A stretch of 64,000 nucleotides of DNA from Vespa crabro (GCF_910589235.1 NC_060956.1:16736999-16800998); one strand, 5' to 3'. Counted from the stretch's first letter, positions 36,541 through 49,575 are shown. Program-made: numbers and translations. Notes: a model not told the origin generated them from the letters alone.

Positions 36541-36790
36541 CATAAAGCATTTAGCTTACGATTTAATTTACATCGTCTCTCCGATCGTAAAACAGAAAGA
36601 ATTGGTGGAACGAGGGAACATGGAATGGGATGAGCGTATTTAAAGCGCTGATCATTAATGCTAATTGAAATTAATCGGATAGATGAGACGAGCCGAAGGA
36701 GTCGATTTAATCAAAAGAAGCTCGGAACAAGAGCGTGCCTTTTCGATGATCGTCGACGACGCGACACGATAAATCGTTCAATTATCATCT
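36541..36790. promoter_or_regulatory. Candidate regulatory island with clustered TAAT cores
   Basis: A repeat-free stretch in which ATCATTAATG, CTAATTG and AAATTAATCGG follow each other within about 30 bp (36651-36678), flanked by CpG-bearing unique sequence. This is a homeodomain-type arrangement. No coding signal. Confidence 0.3.
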
Positions 36791-36799
36791 CTCTCTCTC

Positions 36800-38405
36800 A
36801 TTCTTTCACTTTATTTGGCGCCACATCAAGGACACGAAAGAAAAAGAAAAAAGAAAAAAGAAAAGAAAGAAAGATAGGGAAATCACGAATTTACAAGAAG
36901 GTTGCAAGTCTGAAAAGACTTTTTCATATTTCTGTGTATTTACATGCTCGACAGATGTAAGCTTATGGTTGTTCATTTTTCTTTTTCATTCCATATTTCT
37001 TCGTTACCGCTTCTTCTTCATCTGTCTTTTTCTTTCTTTTTCTTTCTTTCCTTCTTTTTATCGCTTTCTTCGTTTTCGTCGTGCACAGTTGAAACAGGTT
37101 TCATCGAAAAAGACGAGCAGATAAATGTAAAGAAGGGAAGAGAGGAAATAGGCAGACATATGTGGACTCACCGAGACAAGCTGAAAACACATAGAAGCGA
37201 GAGTTACCATATGTCATAATTAATCTATCATTGGAATGGCTCATGATAATTGTTGATACATCTTTTTTACTGCTTGCCTGTGTCCCGAGAGTCTCTCTGG
37301 TATGTCGTTACACGAACATAATTCTTCATTTTATTCTTCATTATCTTCCTCATTGATTTCAAGTAACATTGTTTTTTATTTTCTTTCTCCTTTCCCACCT
37401 ACCAATTCAAATTTTGTTTCCTCTGCAAACATGAGATATGTAGGAACTTCATTGTATTTTTTTCTTTCTTACTTCTTCTTTTTTTTTTCTCTCACAAGGA
37501 ATATACGAGGCTATCTTTATTGCCTTTTCATGCAAATCTTTTATTCAATCGGACGTTTTGTTTCTTCTGTAAAGCCAAGTTCCTCGACGGCTAACCTTGT
37601 CTTTTCCCGTTCTGTTTTCTTTTCCGACGTTGGCTTAACTTCGAAAGCTCGAGCCGAGTGTACTATTCAAAGAGACTCTCGAAAAAATAAAAATGTTAGA
37701 GAGAACTCTTTTCCACGGTTTGGATGTAAAGAGGAAACGAAAAAATTATCATTTCTCCAAAATAGTTTTTAATGTGAAATTAAATATTAAATAATGAAAT
37801 TAAATTCTTTTTAAACCGTTTTATATAATTTATTATTAATTAAATATATTAGATATTATTAGTTTATGTTTAAATAACTGTGTTTGTTCTTGACTTTATA
37901 GAAATAGAAGGTAAATATATTGTAATATTCATTCTTTATAACTCATATGGTAAATCACATGATATTATGTGGGACAACATCTTTTAGTTACGTAAGAAAA
38001 GTAGACGACATATGTTACTATAGTTCGTCCAAAGAAATCCACTTTTTCCGAGCAGCCATACGAGTAAATAGACGAAAATTCTAACAAACTGGGAGCTCGA
38101 TCACGCGGTTGTCTTCTGCGTAAGGAAAGCGATACTTGTTTGCTTTGGGAATTCTAGAGAGGGATCGGATATATTTCTAGAATTCTTTTTACTTCCTTCG
38201 ACTTTTGTTTTATTCTTTATCTCACTTCATCTTACAAGTCTGTTGGTCTTAGTTATTTTTTTCCTTTTCGAACAATCATTCTTTATCATTTTGCAAAGTT
38301 TGATTTGTTCTTTATTTTTCCATCTATCTAGATCTTCGTGATTTTCTATTTTCATGTCATCCATCCTTTACAACTTTGCTTCTTTACATCGTAACAAATC
38401 CTCAA

Positions 38406-38445
<40 letters not shown>

Positions 38446-39720
38446 TTTCTTTCTTCCTCTTTCGTCTAATTTTTTTGTGCTCGCTTCTTTGCTCCCTTGG
38501 AATCTTTCCAATGTTTTTCACTTTCAGTTCGCAGCCTTCCAATCTTTATTTACCTTCTTGTACTTTTCAACTCTCAATGAAACTTTGTCTTCACTATCTT
38601 GACAAATTCATTACAACTCTAGTTTCTTCTTCTTATATATTTCTCTTTCTTTTGAACTATCGGACAAACAATAGTCCTTTGAGATTAAACGGATCTTCTA
38701 TAGATGTTCGATATGTGGACATTTAATCTCGTGTTGATTTACGAATACAAGAGCATGTTCTCTCTCTCTCTTCTCTCTCTCTCTCTTCCTCTCTCTCTCT
38801 CTCTCTCTTCCTCTCTCTTTCTCTTTCTTTCTCTTTTTTCTTTTCTCGGTGGAATAGAACGAATGAATAATAAAAGGAATAAATAGAAATAGAAAAGACA
38901 AGGATATGCCAACCGTATTGGAGAGGATACACTCGAGTTCAGATAAGCAGATTAAATTGGTAGTGTCGTCGTATTTATAGAAACGTCTGGTAAGTCCCTC
39001 TTTCGACGAGAGTCCATTGATGATAAATAATTGATGGTCGAGTAACCGCGATCTCAGTTAGAATCGAATGTATTTATAGAACGAGCTACGATATAAAAGT
39101 CTCACCGATCGATTATTATAAATATCAATTGTTTATTATCCCATTTCGAGGCTATTGTAAAATTACAATTTGGATATTTATATTTATAACTCATGAAAAT
39201 AACTTTTGTTGCTTTCTCCAGATTCGTTAACGATTTTATCCAGAGCCATCGGTTATAACTAATTTGAGTAATGGTATTTTTTAGAATGTCTTTTTCTCTC
39301 CGTTGAGTTCTTTAAAAGCGATGATAATGCTAAAGATAAAAAAGTGCTCTTTTGAATTCCGAGACAAATAATTGAGATTAAATGGTGAATATATTTTACG
39401 GGGAAAAACTAAGAGTATGAGAAATAGTTGATTAATTTTTTATTATACAAATTGTAAAATAGTTCGAAAAATAATTCGATCTTCCGTATATCTTTATTTT
39501 CATGAAAGCTCTTCTCGGGATATATTCTTATTAAATTTTCTGAAAGATCGAAATCAAAACGGCAAATATCATTTGAAAGGTCTTTAAGTTTTATCTTCGT
39601 ATCATGTCACTTTGGAAAGAGAACGGATGGCGAAATCGCTTGTATCGTGATTATAGTAGAGAAGCAAAGAAATGAAACGATAGGAAGAGAAAAGGAAGAT
39701 AGAAACGTGACGTTGCCGGA
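36800..39720. other. Unique and CT-rich DNA, no supported gene
   Basis: Purine run at 36835-36880, CT tracts at 38410-38438 and 38759-38835, otherwise unique AT-rich sequence. A + strand frame MPTVLERIHSSSDKQIK near 38910 lies before CTG|GTAAGTCC (38988) but ends in TAG before the donor. Confidence 0.35.
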
Positions 39721-39723
39721 CGT

Positions 39724-39760
39724 GTATATATATATATATATATATATACATATATATATG

Positions 39761-39791
<31 letters not shown>

Positions 39792-39792
39792 G
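39724..39792. repeat. Compound (AT)n / TATG microsatellite
   Basis: AT repeats interrupted by ACATA and TATGTATG. Confidence 0.9.
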
Positions 39793-39829
39793 CATGTATA
39801 TATGTATCTGTAGGAAGACGGGCTAATTT

Positions 39830-40110
39830 TCTGATTCTACGAAACCAATTAAAAGAGCTTTCCCGGTGTGTTGCCTGGCCGGCGGAAAATGGCGTTTCCC
39901 TGTGGCGATATCTGGGCAAGCAATTTCCTGCGTGTCTGAGGAGAAGCTGACACAATATGCAGCTATTTGGAGGGCAGCCAAATGAAACCGAAAAATTACG
40001 AGGCGGACAAAACGCACGGTCCATATTCCCAGTGCATACCATACACTGCACGGGATAGTGTCGCTTCGTTTGTGTCGAGCAGCACCTTCGACCGTGCCCA
40101 TATAACATTC
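39830..40110. promoter_or_regulatory. GC-balanced unique island, candidate conserved non-coding element
   Basis: By eye close to half G+C, without simple repeats, and bounded on both sides by AT/TATG microsatellites (39724-39792, 40183-40272). The minus-strand frame of 92 codons and the plus frame across it have no splice or family support. I favour non-coding regulatory DNA. Confidence 0.35.
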
Positions 40111-40182
40111 ACCTATTTCTACATTTACTTGTATGCGTGTCTCTCTACGTATCTATCCAACGTAACTAGCTTTCTATGTATT

Positions 40183-40272
40183 ATATGTATATATGTATGT
40201 ACGTATACGTATACGTATATATGTATGTATGTATCTATATATGTTTATATATCGGTAGGTAGATATATATGC
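40183..40272. repeat. Compound TATG / ACGT / AT microsatellite
   Basis: TATGTATG, ACGTATACGTAT and ATATATGT blocks in series. Confidence 0.85.
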
Positions 40273-40284
40273 AACCTCTAAATT

Positions 40285-42298
40285 CCCGTGGATGAAAATT
40301 ACTATAGCCGGGAACGGTGTACGACGACGGACCGTAAAATCGGACGAGTGCCAGAAGTAAATTGCCGGGAATTATTCGCGCCCTCGAAAACTGTATTAAT
40401 TCGTTGCACCGTTACGTCGACGAGCCTTTTCTCCCTTTTCCCTTTATCTTTCTTCACTTTTTTGTTCTTTTCTCATTTGACAAGAGACTCGGATTTAATT
40501 GCAAAAAAATCTCTAACATAATCTCTCGTATATAACGTCTATAAAAAGGATTTTAAATCTAATTAGAAGACGAAAGATATTTTTCTTCTCGTTACTTTTT
40601 CTTCGTATCGTGAATGATTCGATCAGGTTTTAATCTGCTATTACAAACAAAGAATTCCTTCGACCGGTGGCCCTGTCAATCGATGTGGAATATCTACGAG
40701 CAGATAAAAGAAAATGGGGGTACTTTTAACGAAAGAACCGTCTCCACTTCTTACTGTCTCTGTCCAACGAGAAATTGATACTCATTTTGTTTTCTTCGTG
40801 TCGTTCATAAGATAAAGAAGGGACCCAGTTGGAGAAAGAGAAATTAGACGAAAGTAAAGAGAAAAAAAGAAAAAAGGGGAAAAAAAATAAGAGAAGAAAA
40901 GGAATAAGGGAGAAAGAACGATCGTATCTGCTTTAATTTTACCGTCTTAAAGTCTCGCGAAAACTCTCGCAATCACTCCTGTCGTACGACTACCAAGGAA
41001 ACTTCAGGAAATTCGATTTTAAAATAGATAAGCGATTCCGGACGTTCTTTATTTTTCTTTTTTTTTTTTTTTTTTTAATTTGTTTCTTTTATATTTTTTT
41101 TCTCTTTTTTTCCTTTTTTTCTAACCGCATCGATATGAAACGAATTATGTAAAATTATGTAAAATTTCATTGTTCTGATACGTATAAAGTCTCGAAACAA
41201 AATATCGCAAGCGCTTTCGAGTTCACGAATAGAAATCGGATAAAGTTCTGATCGGAGAAGAAAAAAGGACTTAGTCCAGAACTAAGCTGGTACTATTGAA
41301 AAGGGAATCGATCAAATCCATATCGACAAGTGTAACTTTGTTCTTTTTTATTTTATTCACTTTCTCATTATTACGTTCGTAAGACTCGAATACATAAATT
41401 AATCGAAATTACGTGAGAATTATTTCTTTTTTTTTTTTTTCAAAAAATATACGTTACTACAGAATTAATCATTGTAAATTAAACTTATTACACATTCGTA
41501 AATTATTATCGATACATATGTCTTCACGATATATAACTATTTGTAAATGAATTAATTTCGTATTAAATAATAAGAATATACTGAATTAGTCATTCAGTAA
41601 TATTGTAATAGCATAGCTATCATTTATTATTCAATGTAAAATTAATTATGCTTAGTGTTTATTTATAAAGTTTTATGCAACAATATAACGAATGGTAAAA
41701 ATAGTATATTCTATGTTCAGATACAGTTATATTTTCGCATAATTCCGTAAATGTGAATTATTTGTGACTATTGGTCTCGATGTACTATAATACTCGTAAT
41801 CGATCCTAATGTACTATAAAATTTACAATAGTCTTATCGACTCGTACTGGTTTTGATATAGATACTTACTTGCTTAGACTCACTCATTAAGATTTTCTCT
41901 TTAAGACTGGATCTTTTAAATTTAATATTTAAGAGTGGATTATCCTCGACGAATTACCCGGAAAAACGATTGAAATTAGGCAAAAAGAAAATAATGAAAA
42001 TAGTCGTTTGAAAAAATGCATAGAAAAAGGGGCAAGACTGATTCCTAATTAGTCAAAGGTGTGTCCGGGTTATTTGTCTCAAATATCTTTAAACAATTTC
42101 ATATGCGGTCTCTTGTACTAAGTGGCCGCACCTTTTAGGAGTGGAAAATAACTATCTCAGCGTGTAGGCTCACGGTAAACACGTGGCTTCTTTGGTTTAT
42201 AATAAGTCTCTTATGTTTATTACTCGGCTTGAAAACAAAATAAAAAAAATTCAGGAAACTATAAACAAAATATTATATATGTATATATATATATTTGG

Positions 42299-42348
<50 letters not shown>

Positions 42349-43560
42349 CCAAAATTTAACGCATCGTTTATAATGTTGACACTTTTCAAATCATTCATGA
42401 TAAGGTAATTTTTCTATTTACAAGAAAGAACGGATATATTTCAGTGATAGGATGAAATCGTGGTCGATTCCATTTCACGCACGGTAGCTTCGCAGTTGAG
42501 ATTCGCACTATTTGTCAAATCGTGGAAAAGAGAGAAAAGTGACTGGCATTCAGAGATGTCTCGAGGTTTTCCTGAATGACGAATGCATCTTTATCGGGGC
42601 ATATTCTTTATTTGTCGTAAGCGTTCGCTTGGAAATTGGTGGAGGCATGAACGAAAACGAAGATAGAACATTTTCCACGAGTATTTTAAAATTTCCCTCG
42701 ATCGTACCCTTTTATCTTATGAAAATAATTTTCTTTATGTTTTGAATATAAATATTCTTATAAATTGTAAGAGAAAGAAATGAAATATGATAGAAATGTT
42801 AATGATTACGTAGCTATATTTATATTAATAGAGAATCATGATTTGAGTATTTATGTATAAACGATCTTTGTCATAAATAAATAAAATAAAATTTACATTA
42901 TTATATACTGTGACTTCATGAGAATATATGTATTAAGAAACTCGGCACTTAAAAGTCTATTAATATAATAATTATTTACGTATATGGTTACAAGATACAA
43001 ATATACGAAATATCAACGTAATATCAATCTTATTATATCGATAGTATCAAACTACATAAATAAATAAAGAGTTTATTCTCCCTTAAAGTGATATATATTT
43101 ATTTTACGTTTCTATCCGAAGTTTCATTTTTCTTTCCGAAGATATCGTCTTCGAAATATTATCATTCAAAATTGAATTGCTAGTAGTAGAGATAAAATTT
43201 TTTACGTCGTCCGACAGAATGGGTCGTATTGTAAATTCTAGAATTTTATATAGATCACTGTATCAGTGTCTTTTTTAAAAAAATTATGTAGGTCATTAGG
43301 TTAGCATAAACAGCTGGTTATTATCCGATACCAAGAGTCAGAGAAACTTTAAACTAGAACTATTTCAAAGAATAAAATGCACCTTCTTTATGTTTAATCC
43401 ATTGTTAATAATTATAAAACAATTGTTACAAGTAAGTTCTTATCAATAATTTTTACGAACAAATATCTTACGAAGTGATGCAACATTATTTTTTTCTATG
43501 TAAAAAAAAAATACTTATTATGTTTATGGAAAGAATAAACGTAGAAAAAGATTACGATTA
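40285..43560. other. Mostly AT-rich DNA, no supported gene
   Basis: A CpG-bearing stretch at 40290-40440, purine-rich DNA (40830-40915), T tracts (41044-41120), then AT-rich unique DNA with a further unique stretch at 42050-42190. Confidence 0.4.
42294..42353. repeat. (AT)n array closed by TTTGGTT / AACCAAA inverted repeat
   Basis: TTTGGTT (42294-42300), 46 nt of pure AT, AACCAAA (42347-42353). The whole 60 bp is self-complementary. Confidence 0.95.
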
Positions 43561-44326
43561 TCTCTCTATAAAATTTTTCTTTGAAATATGGTCACTTCGT
43601 TTGTAGTCGTTCCACGAGCATCGAAGAAACGAGAGATACGAATGGAAAAAAAGAAGATTAGAAAAGGACTGGCGTTAGTGATAGTCGTGGTTGTAGGGCT
43701 GAAATAGTCGCATCCTTGCAGACACTTCGCAAAGATAATCGGAAAGTTTGAATACGATCTCCCCCTATTTTCCCCTCTCCTTCCCCTTCTCTTTTTCCCG
43801 CGGCCACAGCCCGGTCGAGAATATCCGTGAGATATTACAGCGTCGTTTGTTCGAGGGGTTGCCTTCTCTCCCTCGTTCCTTTTTTCTCTTGCACGAAAAG
43901 CCGAGCACCAATCGGAACTTCCCTTCTCCTCTACCTTCATCCCACATCTCTTTCTCCTTTCTCCTACAACTCTCGTTTTATCACCCTCGTTATTCGTCTT
44001 TCACTGATCCTATTTGTTTTTTTTTCTCCCTCACACCTTAAGGCCCGAGGTCTGTGGCAAGTGTCGAAGTTAAATTTGTCACGCCCTTATGGTCTCGGCG
44101 TACTGAACTAGGAAGGTTGTGGAATCAAATGCTGCGTTATGAAACGTATGACATCGTACTCGAGCTTTTCAGAACGGAAATCCTCAACCTTAGTGCCTTT
44201 TGATAATCCGAGTTTATAAAGAGTTCTTATATTTTTTCTTTTTTCTTTCATTTTTTTTTTTTTTTTGAAAAATACGTAATACGAATCAGTTAAAGTAGAT
44301 AATCGTATGGACGGATATATTTAAAG
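43561..44326. other. CpG- and CT-bearing unique stretch
   Basis: Less AT-rich than its surroundings. It carries open frames of 94-124 codons on both strands, which suggests composition rather than coding. No domain recognised. Confidence 0.3.

Positions 44327-44365
<39 letters not shown>
44327..44365. repeat. Poly(A), 39 nt
   Basis: The longest single-base run in the window. No retroposed gene body is recognisable on its 5' side. Confidence 0.95.
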
Positions 44366-44368
<3 letters not shown>

Positions 44369-44698
44369 TTATTCAATATATAAACATTGATATAATTTTA
44401 CTTGGTCGATGATTAAAGAACAACGAATATGCTCTTTTAAGAATAAACCTGCTGAGGATCAACGACTTTAATTATTTTTCAACCAGTATTGATTCGACGT
44501 AATAATTTTTTTTCGAATCATTTAATTAATAAACCGTATCGATATCGGCATAAAATTTCCTTAGTGAACTTTCAAATGTAACTTTTATCTACTTTCTTCG
44601 TTTCTTAAAATGTAGAAGAAGCTCGTAAGTGAGATTTCTCTTAGAAATAAATTCGTTCTAAAGCAATGAAAAACGTGTTTGTAAAAGATAACATAAGA

Positions 44699-44873
44699 TC
44701 GAAAAATATTGATAGATGATCGATCGATAATGCGAGAAAAAAAAGAGAGAAACACGAAAGGAAAATTTTTTTTAACAATAAATTTCTTGTAGAAAAAAAG
44801 AATATAAAGAACAACGTTCATCGAAGAATATTGATCGATGATCGATCGATAATACGAAAGAGAAAGAGAGAAA
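44699..44873. repeat. Two diverged copies of a ~54-bp element, period 122
   Basis: TCGAARAATATTGAT, then GATGATCGATCGATAAT, then a purine-rich tail, at 44699 and again at 44821. Upstream AATAAATT landmarks at the same spacing suggest a 122-bp tandem duplication. Confidence 0.75.
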
Positions 44874-44974
44874 TTGAGAAAGAGGAAAAGATTATACAAA
44901 AGTTCTTCGAGGTGCTGTTCTCTTTTGAAAACTCGAGAATAATCTCGGTAATATTTAATCGGCAGAGCCCTTAC

Positions 44975-45013
44975 CTGCATCCAGCTCAAGGCGAGTAAAG
45001 ACTTTAACACCAT
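44975..45013 (-). CDS. Candidate first coding exon with signal-peptide-like start
   Basis: On the minus strand ATG at 45013 gives MVLKSLLALSWMQ and then a strong donor, CAG|GTAAGG, at 44975/44974 (phase 0). An in-frame TAA lies 18 nt upstream of the ATG. Met, one Lys and a Leu/Ala-rich run look like the start of a secretion signal. No matching downstream exon was found further left on the minus strand, and no promoter is clear. The feature may be fortuitous; a small secreted peptide gene nested in the long intron is the interesting alternative. Confidence 0.25.
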
Positions 45014-46440
45014 CGTACCTACACTATTTTACTTCCATCCGTTATTCTATCTCTCCTTTTTTCTTTCTCTCTTCCGCACATACTCATCCTAACTGAACTC
45101 AAACACGTACAGGATTCTACTCTTTCTACAATCTGTTTCTGCTTTTCTCTTCGTCTTCTTCCTTTCCCGTTACTTCATCTTTCTCACTTTCACGTTCCAT
45201 CTTCACGTTCTTGAATAATGCACCTGATTTAGCAGAAAAGCCCTTTTTTCTTGATTATTTATACGTTTACATTATACATCTATAAAGTGCCGTCAACGTA
45301 GTCGTTGTTATTCCGTATCCGAGATTCTCCTGTTCTGCTTAAACTACATCTGGTAAAAATTATTAAACGATGATCGTTTTCGGTATTTCAGGAATTATTT
45401 ATAGGTCTTTCAAAAATTTTTAAGAGCCTTTATTAACCTATTTATTTCTGTGTGATATCAGGACAAAGCAACAATTTGTTAAACGAAGTGAAAAATGGAA
45501 CACGACGTTTTATACGATCTGATTGATAAAAATAAAAATATATAGGTGAAAATAAAAATGTCGTAAAAAACAACCATGTCATAGATATGATTGACGTGAT
45601 CTCTATATCGTCTCTATATTTTCAATTGATTAGTATTTGACATAAGCTTGTCAATCGTTTACGACAGTTACAGGAGAAAAAGAAAAAAAGACAGAAAGAG
45701 AGAGCGAGTGCGAAAGAGAGAGAAAGAAAGAGAGAGAAAGAGAGAGAGAAATAGATAGAAGGATCGTTTTTTATTTCGAAATAATCTCGCGGTAATCCAC
45801 AGCTCATGGGCGGACAGATCACGAACAAAGAGGTGCACTTTTTGCATAATTCTTCTGTTATTCGTGACAAGCGATTTTGATAGCTCCCGCTGTGATTTAA
45901 GCGATCTTAACGAAAGTTTAAGGTGAAAAGGGGCGGTACTTTGATCCTACTAATGAAGTATCCCTCTCTCTTTCTATCTCTGTGTGTATATGTGCTATGA
46001 GCTCTCTCTCTCTCTCTCTCTCTTATTTCATGGGAGAGGAAAACTTTCCGTCGGCAAAATTATTCGACGAGAGCAGATAAAAGCGATCCGAAGGCAAAAG
46101 TCATATCCATGAGCAAAGAAAAGTCTAAAGGTGATCTGGTAAATGTGACCACTGTGATTCTCTTTCTCTCTCTCTCTCTTTTTCCCTCTCTTTTTATTTT
46201 ACTAGATAAGAAAAGTTATCGAACTCGATAAAATTATGGACGTAATTTATCGATATAAATGTTTTTAAAGAAATTTAAATCGTTATATGTCTTATAATGA
46301 TTCGAGATAAATCGATTTACGTTTAAAGATTGTAAGAGATATGATTTCTATGAACTTTATATAAGAAAATGTCTTACACGTAAGTCTTTACGATTTCTCT
46401 GCAGTTATTCATCTTCCGTACTCGCAATTTCTCAGCAGGA

Positions 46441-46441
<1 letters not shown>

Positions 46442-46494
<53 letters not shown>
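46442..46494. repeat. (AT)n microsatellite
   Basis: Over 50 nt of uninterrupted AT. Confidence 0.95.
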
Positions 46495-46497
<3 letters not shown>

Positions 46498-47154
46498 CGC
46501 CCGTTTGCTTTTTAATACTATCTAGGGATTCGAAGTTATAAGAAAGAAAGAGAAGATCGGTTCCATTATCGTAAAATATACCGCGCATAATTCAGCCTTG
46601 AAAATTCGATTAATGTCGCACTTAAAGTAACAAAGAGCGTCCACGACAAAGGCTACCGATCGGAATTCGTGATAATCGCGATCACCATCTACTCCAACGC
46701 CTGACGAAGCTTTGTATTCCGTTGGTCCTTTATCTTCCTTTCTTTCTCTCTTTCTTCTAATTTACGAATATTATTGTTGTTAATATTGTTATTGTTGTTA
46801 TTATCATCATTAGATAGCATTTCCCTTTGCTAGGATGGTCAAAGACCAGTTGGTCAAACAAGTTCTCGAATCTCATTTCACATTTGACTATAATTAAGTT
46901 GCGTGTTTGTTCGGCCAGAAAATTATATGAAATTTCGAATTATTTCCTCCCATAGAATTCACGTTTCTAATTCGAATTTTCCTCTTCTCTACCCTTCATA
47001 TATCTGCTTTCATTTCTCGTCGTTTCTATCTCCACGCGGTCGTCGTACTTCCACAGCGATGAGAGTATAAAATATTAATATATTATACAGCGACGAGCTG
47101 TGGGACACGTTTAATTTGCCAGAATCGTTTCACGCCTTGCTTCTTCTTTGTACT

Positions 47155-47218
47155 CCTTCCTTTCTTCCTTCCTTCCTTCCTTCCTTCCTTCCTTCCTTCC
47201 TTCCTTTCTTCCTTCTTT
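47155..47218. repeat. (CTTC)n microsatellite
   Basis: About eleven pure CTTC units with TTTC variants at both ends. Confidence 0.95.
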
Positions 47219-47293
47219 TCTACCTTTCTATATCTCCATCTACTTTCGACCGAACTCCCTCACCACACATCATTCTCGCTGGTTCTAAAAACG

Positions 47294-47324
47294 ATGAATA
47301 TCTTCGCACTCTTCTTTCGCTACG
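47294..47324 (+). other. Weak candidate first coding exon
   Basis: ATG at 47294 in the context AAACGATGA gives MNIFALFFRY plus one base, followed by the strong donor TACG|GTAAGC. The start is hydrophobic. No promoter or downstream exon is identified, and the phase (1) differs from the other two + strand start candidates. Confidence 0.15.
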
Positions 47325-47730
47325 GTAAGCGTAGTCATATTTTACGTGGAAAATTTAATGAGATTTCTTAGCGTAGAAAAGTTAGAGTTATCCGTCATAA
47401 AGATCATAAGTAAGACATTACGGAAATAAAAGATAGAAAAATAATATAACTGTATGAGAACATTATTCACAAACAATTTATTCAGTTAATTTTTAATTTC
47501 AATTTATTAATTGAAATTAATTTGAACCTATTCGTCATTCACGTCAATTACGAAGAATATACATACATGTAAATATTTGATGTGATGAATTAAAACTAGA
47601 GATTATTCTAGTTACGAAAAAAGAAACAAAAATGGAATAGTAAAAGAGATGTGTGAGTTTTAGAGGAAAAAGATTCTTAATAATGGATTCGGGAAGAATA
47701 ATCGAAAATGGAAGTATCGAGCACATCGAT

Positions 47731-47732
<2 letters not shown>

Positions 47733-47784
<52 letters not shown>
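47733..47784. repeat. (CT)n microsatellite
   Basis: Over 50 nt of pure CT. Confidence 0.95.
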
Positions 47785-47789
<5 letters not shown>

Positions 47790-48139
47790 GTATATACAAA
47801 AACCGGACGTTATCGCTCACAGTTATCGTCGAAGTTCGCCGACGTTTCTTTGAATAATTTAAAAGGCACCACCGCGGCGAAAATGTAGCGGGCAAATCCC
47901 CGGGAATCTCGGGACGTTTCAACGCGACGATCGAACGAACGGGACGCGTCTGGATTTTCAGGACAAATAGGTCAGGATGATCGAGATAGCAATGCGAAAA
48001 GCAAAGACAGAGACAACCTTTCCTTCTTGGAGATACCAACCTTACGAATAATCGAATAACGATGAGTTTTCTGTCTATCTATTAAATTATATCGAACGTT
48101 AAGAAAGTTTACGATGAATGTATGTACAATGTATATATT

Positions 48140-48189
<50 letters not shown>

Positions 48190-48462
48190 ATCGGAACTCG
48201 ATAGCAGACCGTAACGATATTCGATAATTTCGTTGAGGGAAAAGCCAAGTTCCCTTGGATTAATCGAGTTCGTTCGGTTCTCTTTTGATTAATAACACTA
48301 ACAATAACAATGAACGGGTTTGATTAAGTGAGACAATAAACGGCGAAATTGCAACATGGATAAATTAATTATTATATAAATCAATATCAAAGATTATTCT
48401 CTGTTTTATTTGATAAATATTGTATTTATACGCGTACATGTAGCAATAATAAGAAAAAAAAA

Positions 48463-48496
<34 letters not shown>

Positions 48497-49575
48497 CATA
48501 TATATTTAATATCATATTTTTTACTTTGTTCATTTTTCGTAATGAAAGTTACGAGTCGCGAAGTTACAAAGTTTCTCTTAATTGTACAATACCCTAATAA
48601 ATTTAGAATTACTGCTTTCATTATTCTTCTCTCTTAAACCGGGAGAACTGGGTGAAAGGAGATGCTTGAGAGACTTCCTATAATTAGTACTTAAGCTTCG
48701 TTCATCTACTTAGCAGTTTTGTTTCATACGCTTGCGAATTTTGTAATAGTTTACTATGAAATTAGTGGTTCATAATGAGACGAGAAATCGGATTAACCGG
48801 ATGATCGCTCGCTCGTTCGTTCGTTCATACGTTTGCACGAAAATTCAGTCGACAAATTACGTCGCATCAAATGAAATTCGTTGTTAAATTTCTCTCATCT
48901 CTTTCCTCTTAGATATGTCATTTCGGTTCGTTATCTTTTGTGAATCAACAAATTGATTTTAAATATTAATATAACAAAGATCAAATTTATTTTTTATCGA
49001 ATTGAAGAATGTTCGAAATGGCTCGCTCGTATTATTTCTAAACCAATTTTTCTTGATATTTATGGAAAGAAAAAAGAAAAGAAAAATAAAAAAAAAAACA
49101 AAACAGAATAAAGATAAAATGATTATGAAAATTAATGGTTATTTATTTAAAAGGTAGATGATACTTTATCGATTGTAAATATTATGATAGATATTTTTTA
49201 TGGAATTTCATAGACAGGCGAATATATTTCGACAAATTAATTTCGTATTTTCTTTTGGAATCATTCGTATTATTCTTCGAAAGTTACTCTCTCACTCTCT
49301 CTCTCTCTCTCTCTCTCTCCCTCTCTCCCTCTCTTTCTACATTTTCTTATTTTTCCAACTCTTCTCGTTTTCCGAATGGAAAAATCTATTGCGTGGCACT
49401 TTTCGACGATTCTTCATATAGATGTAAAAGTATTTCTAAAGTTTTCCACGCTTCGAAACGTTTTCGATTTCGTTTAAAAAGCTATATATGTATCTTCGAA
49501 TTGTCGATGCATTTGTATATATTTTATTTTACAAAAGAAAAGATACGTATATATATCTATATAGGTATCTACATA

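Larger units (their letters stand above)
45014..47290. other. Unique and repeat DNA
   Basis: GA-rich stretch (45680-45750), short CT tracts (46001-46023, 46160-46180), (AT)n (46442-46494) and a CpG-bearing unique stretch (46600-46730). No supported exon. Confidence 0.35.

Noticed and set aside
38910..38987. MPTVLERIHSSSDKQIK frame before a strong donor
   Set aside because: The frame ends in TAG before the donor and no clear acceptor precedes it.
44040..44110. Faint 5S-rRNA-like stretch (CGAAGTTAA ... GGCGTACTGAAC)
   Set aside because: Only short scattered matches; neither the internal control regions nor the closing stem are present.
44327..44365. Poly(A) run as the tail of a retroposed gene
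   Set aside because: No gene-like or spliced sequence and no target duplication is recognisable next to it.
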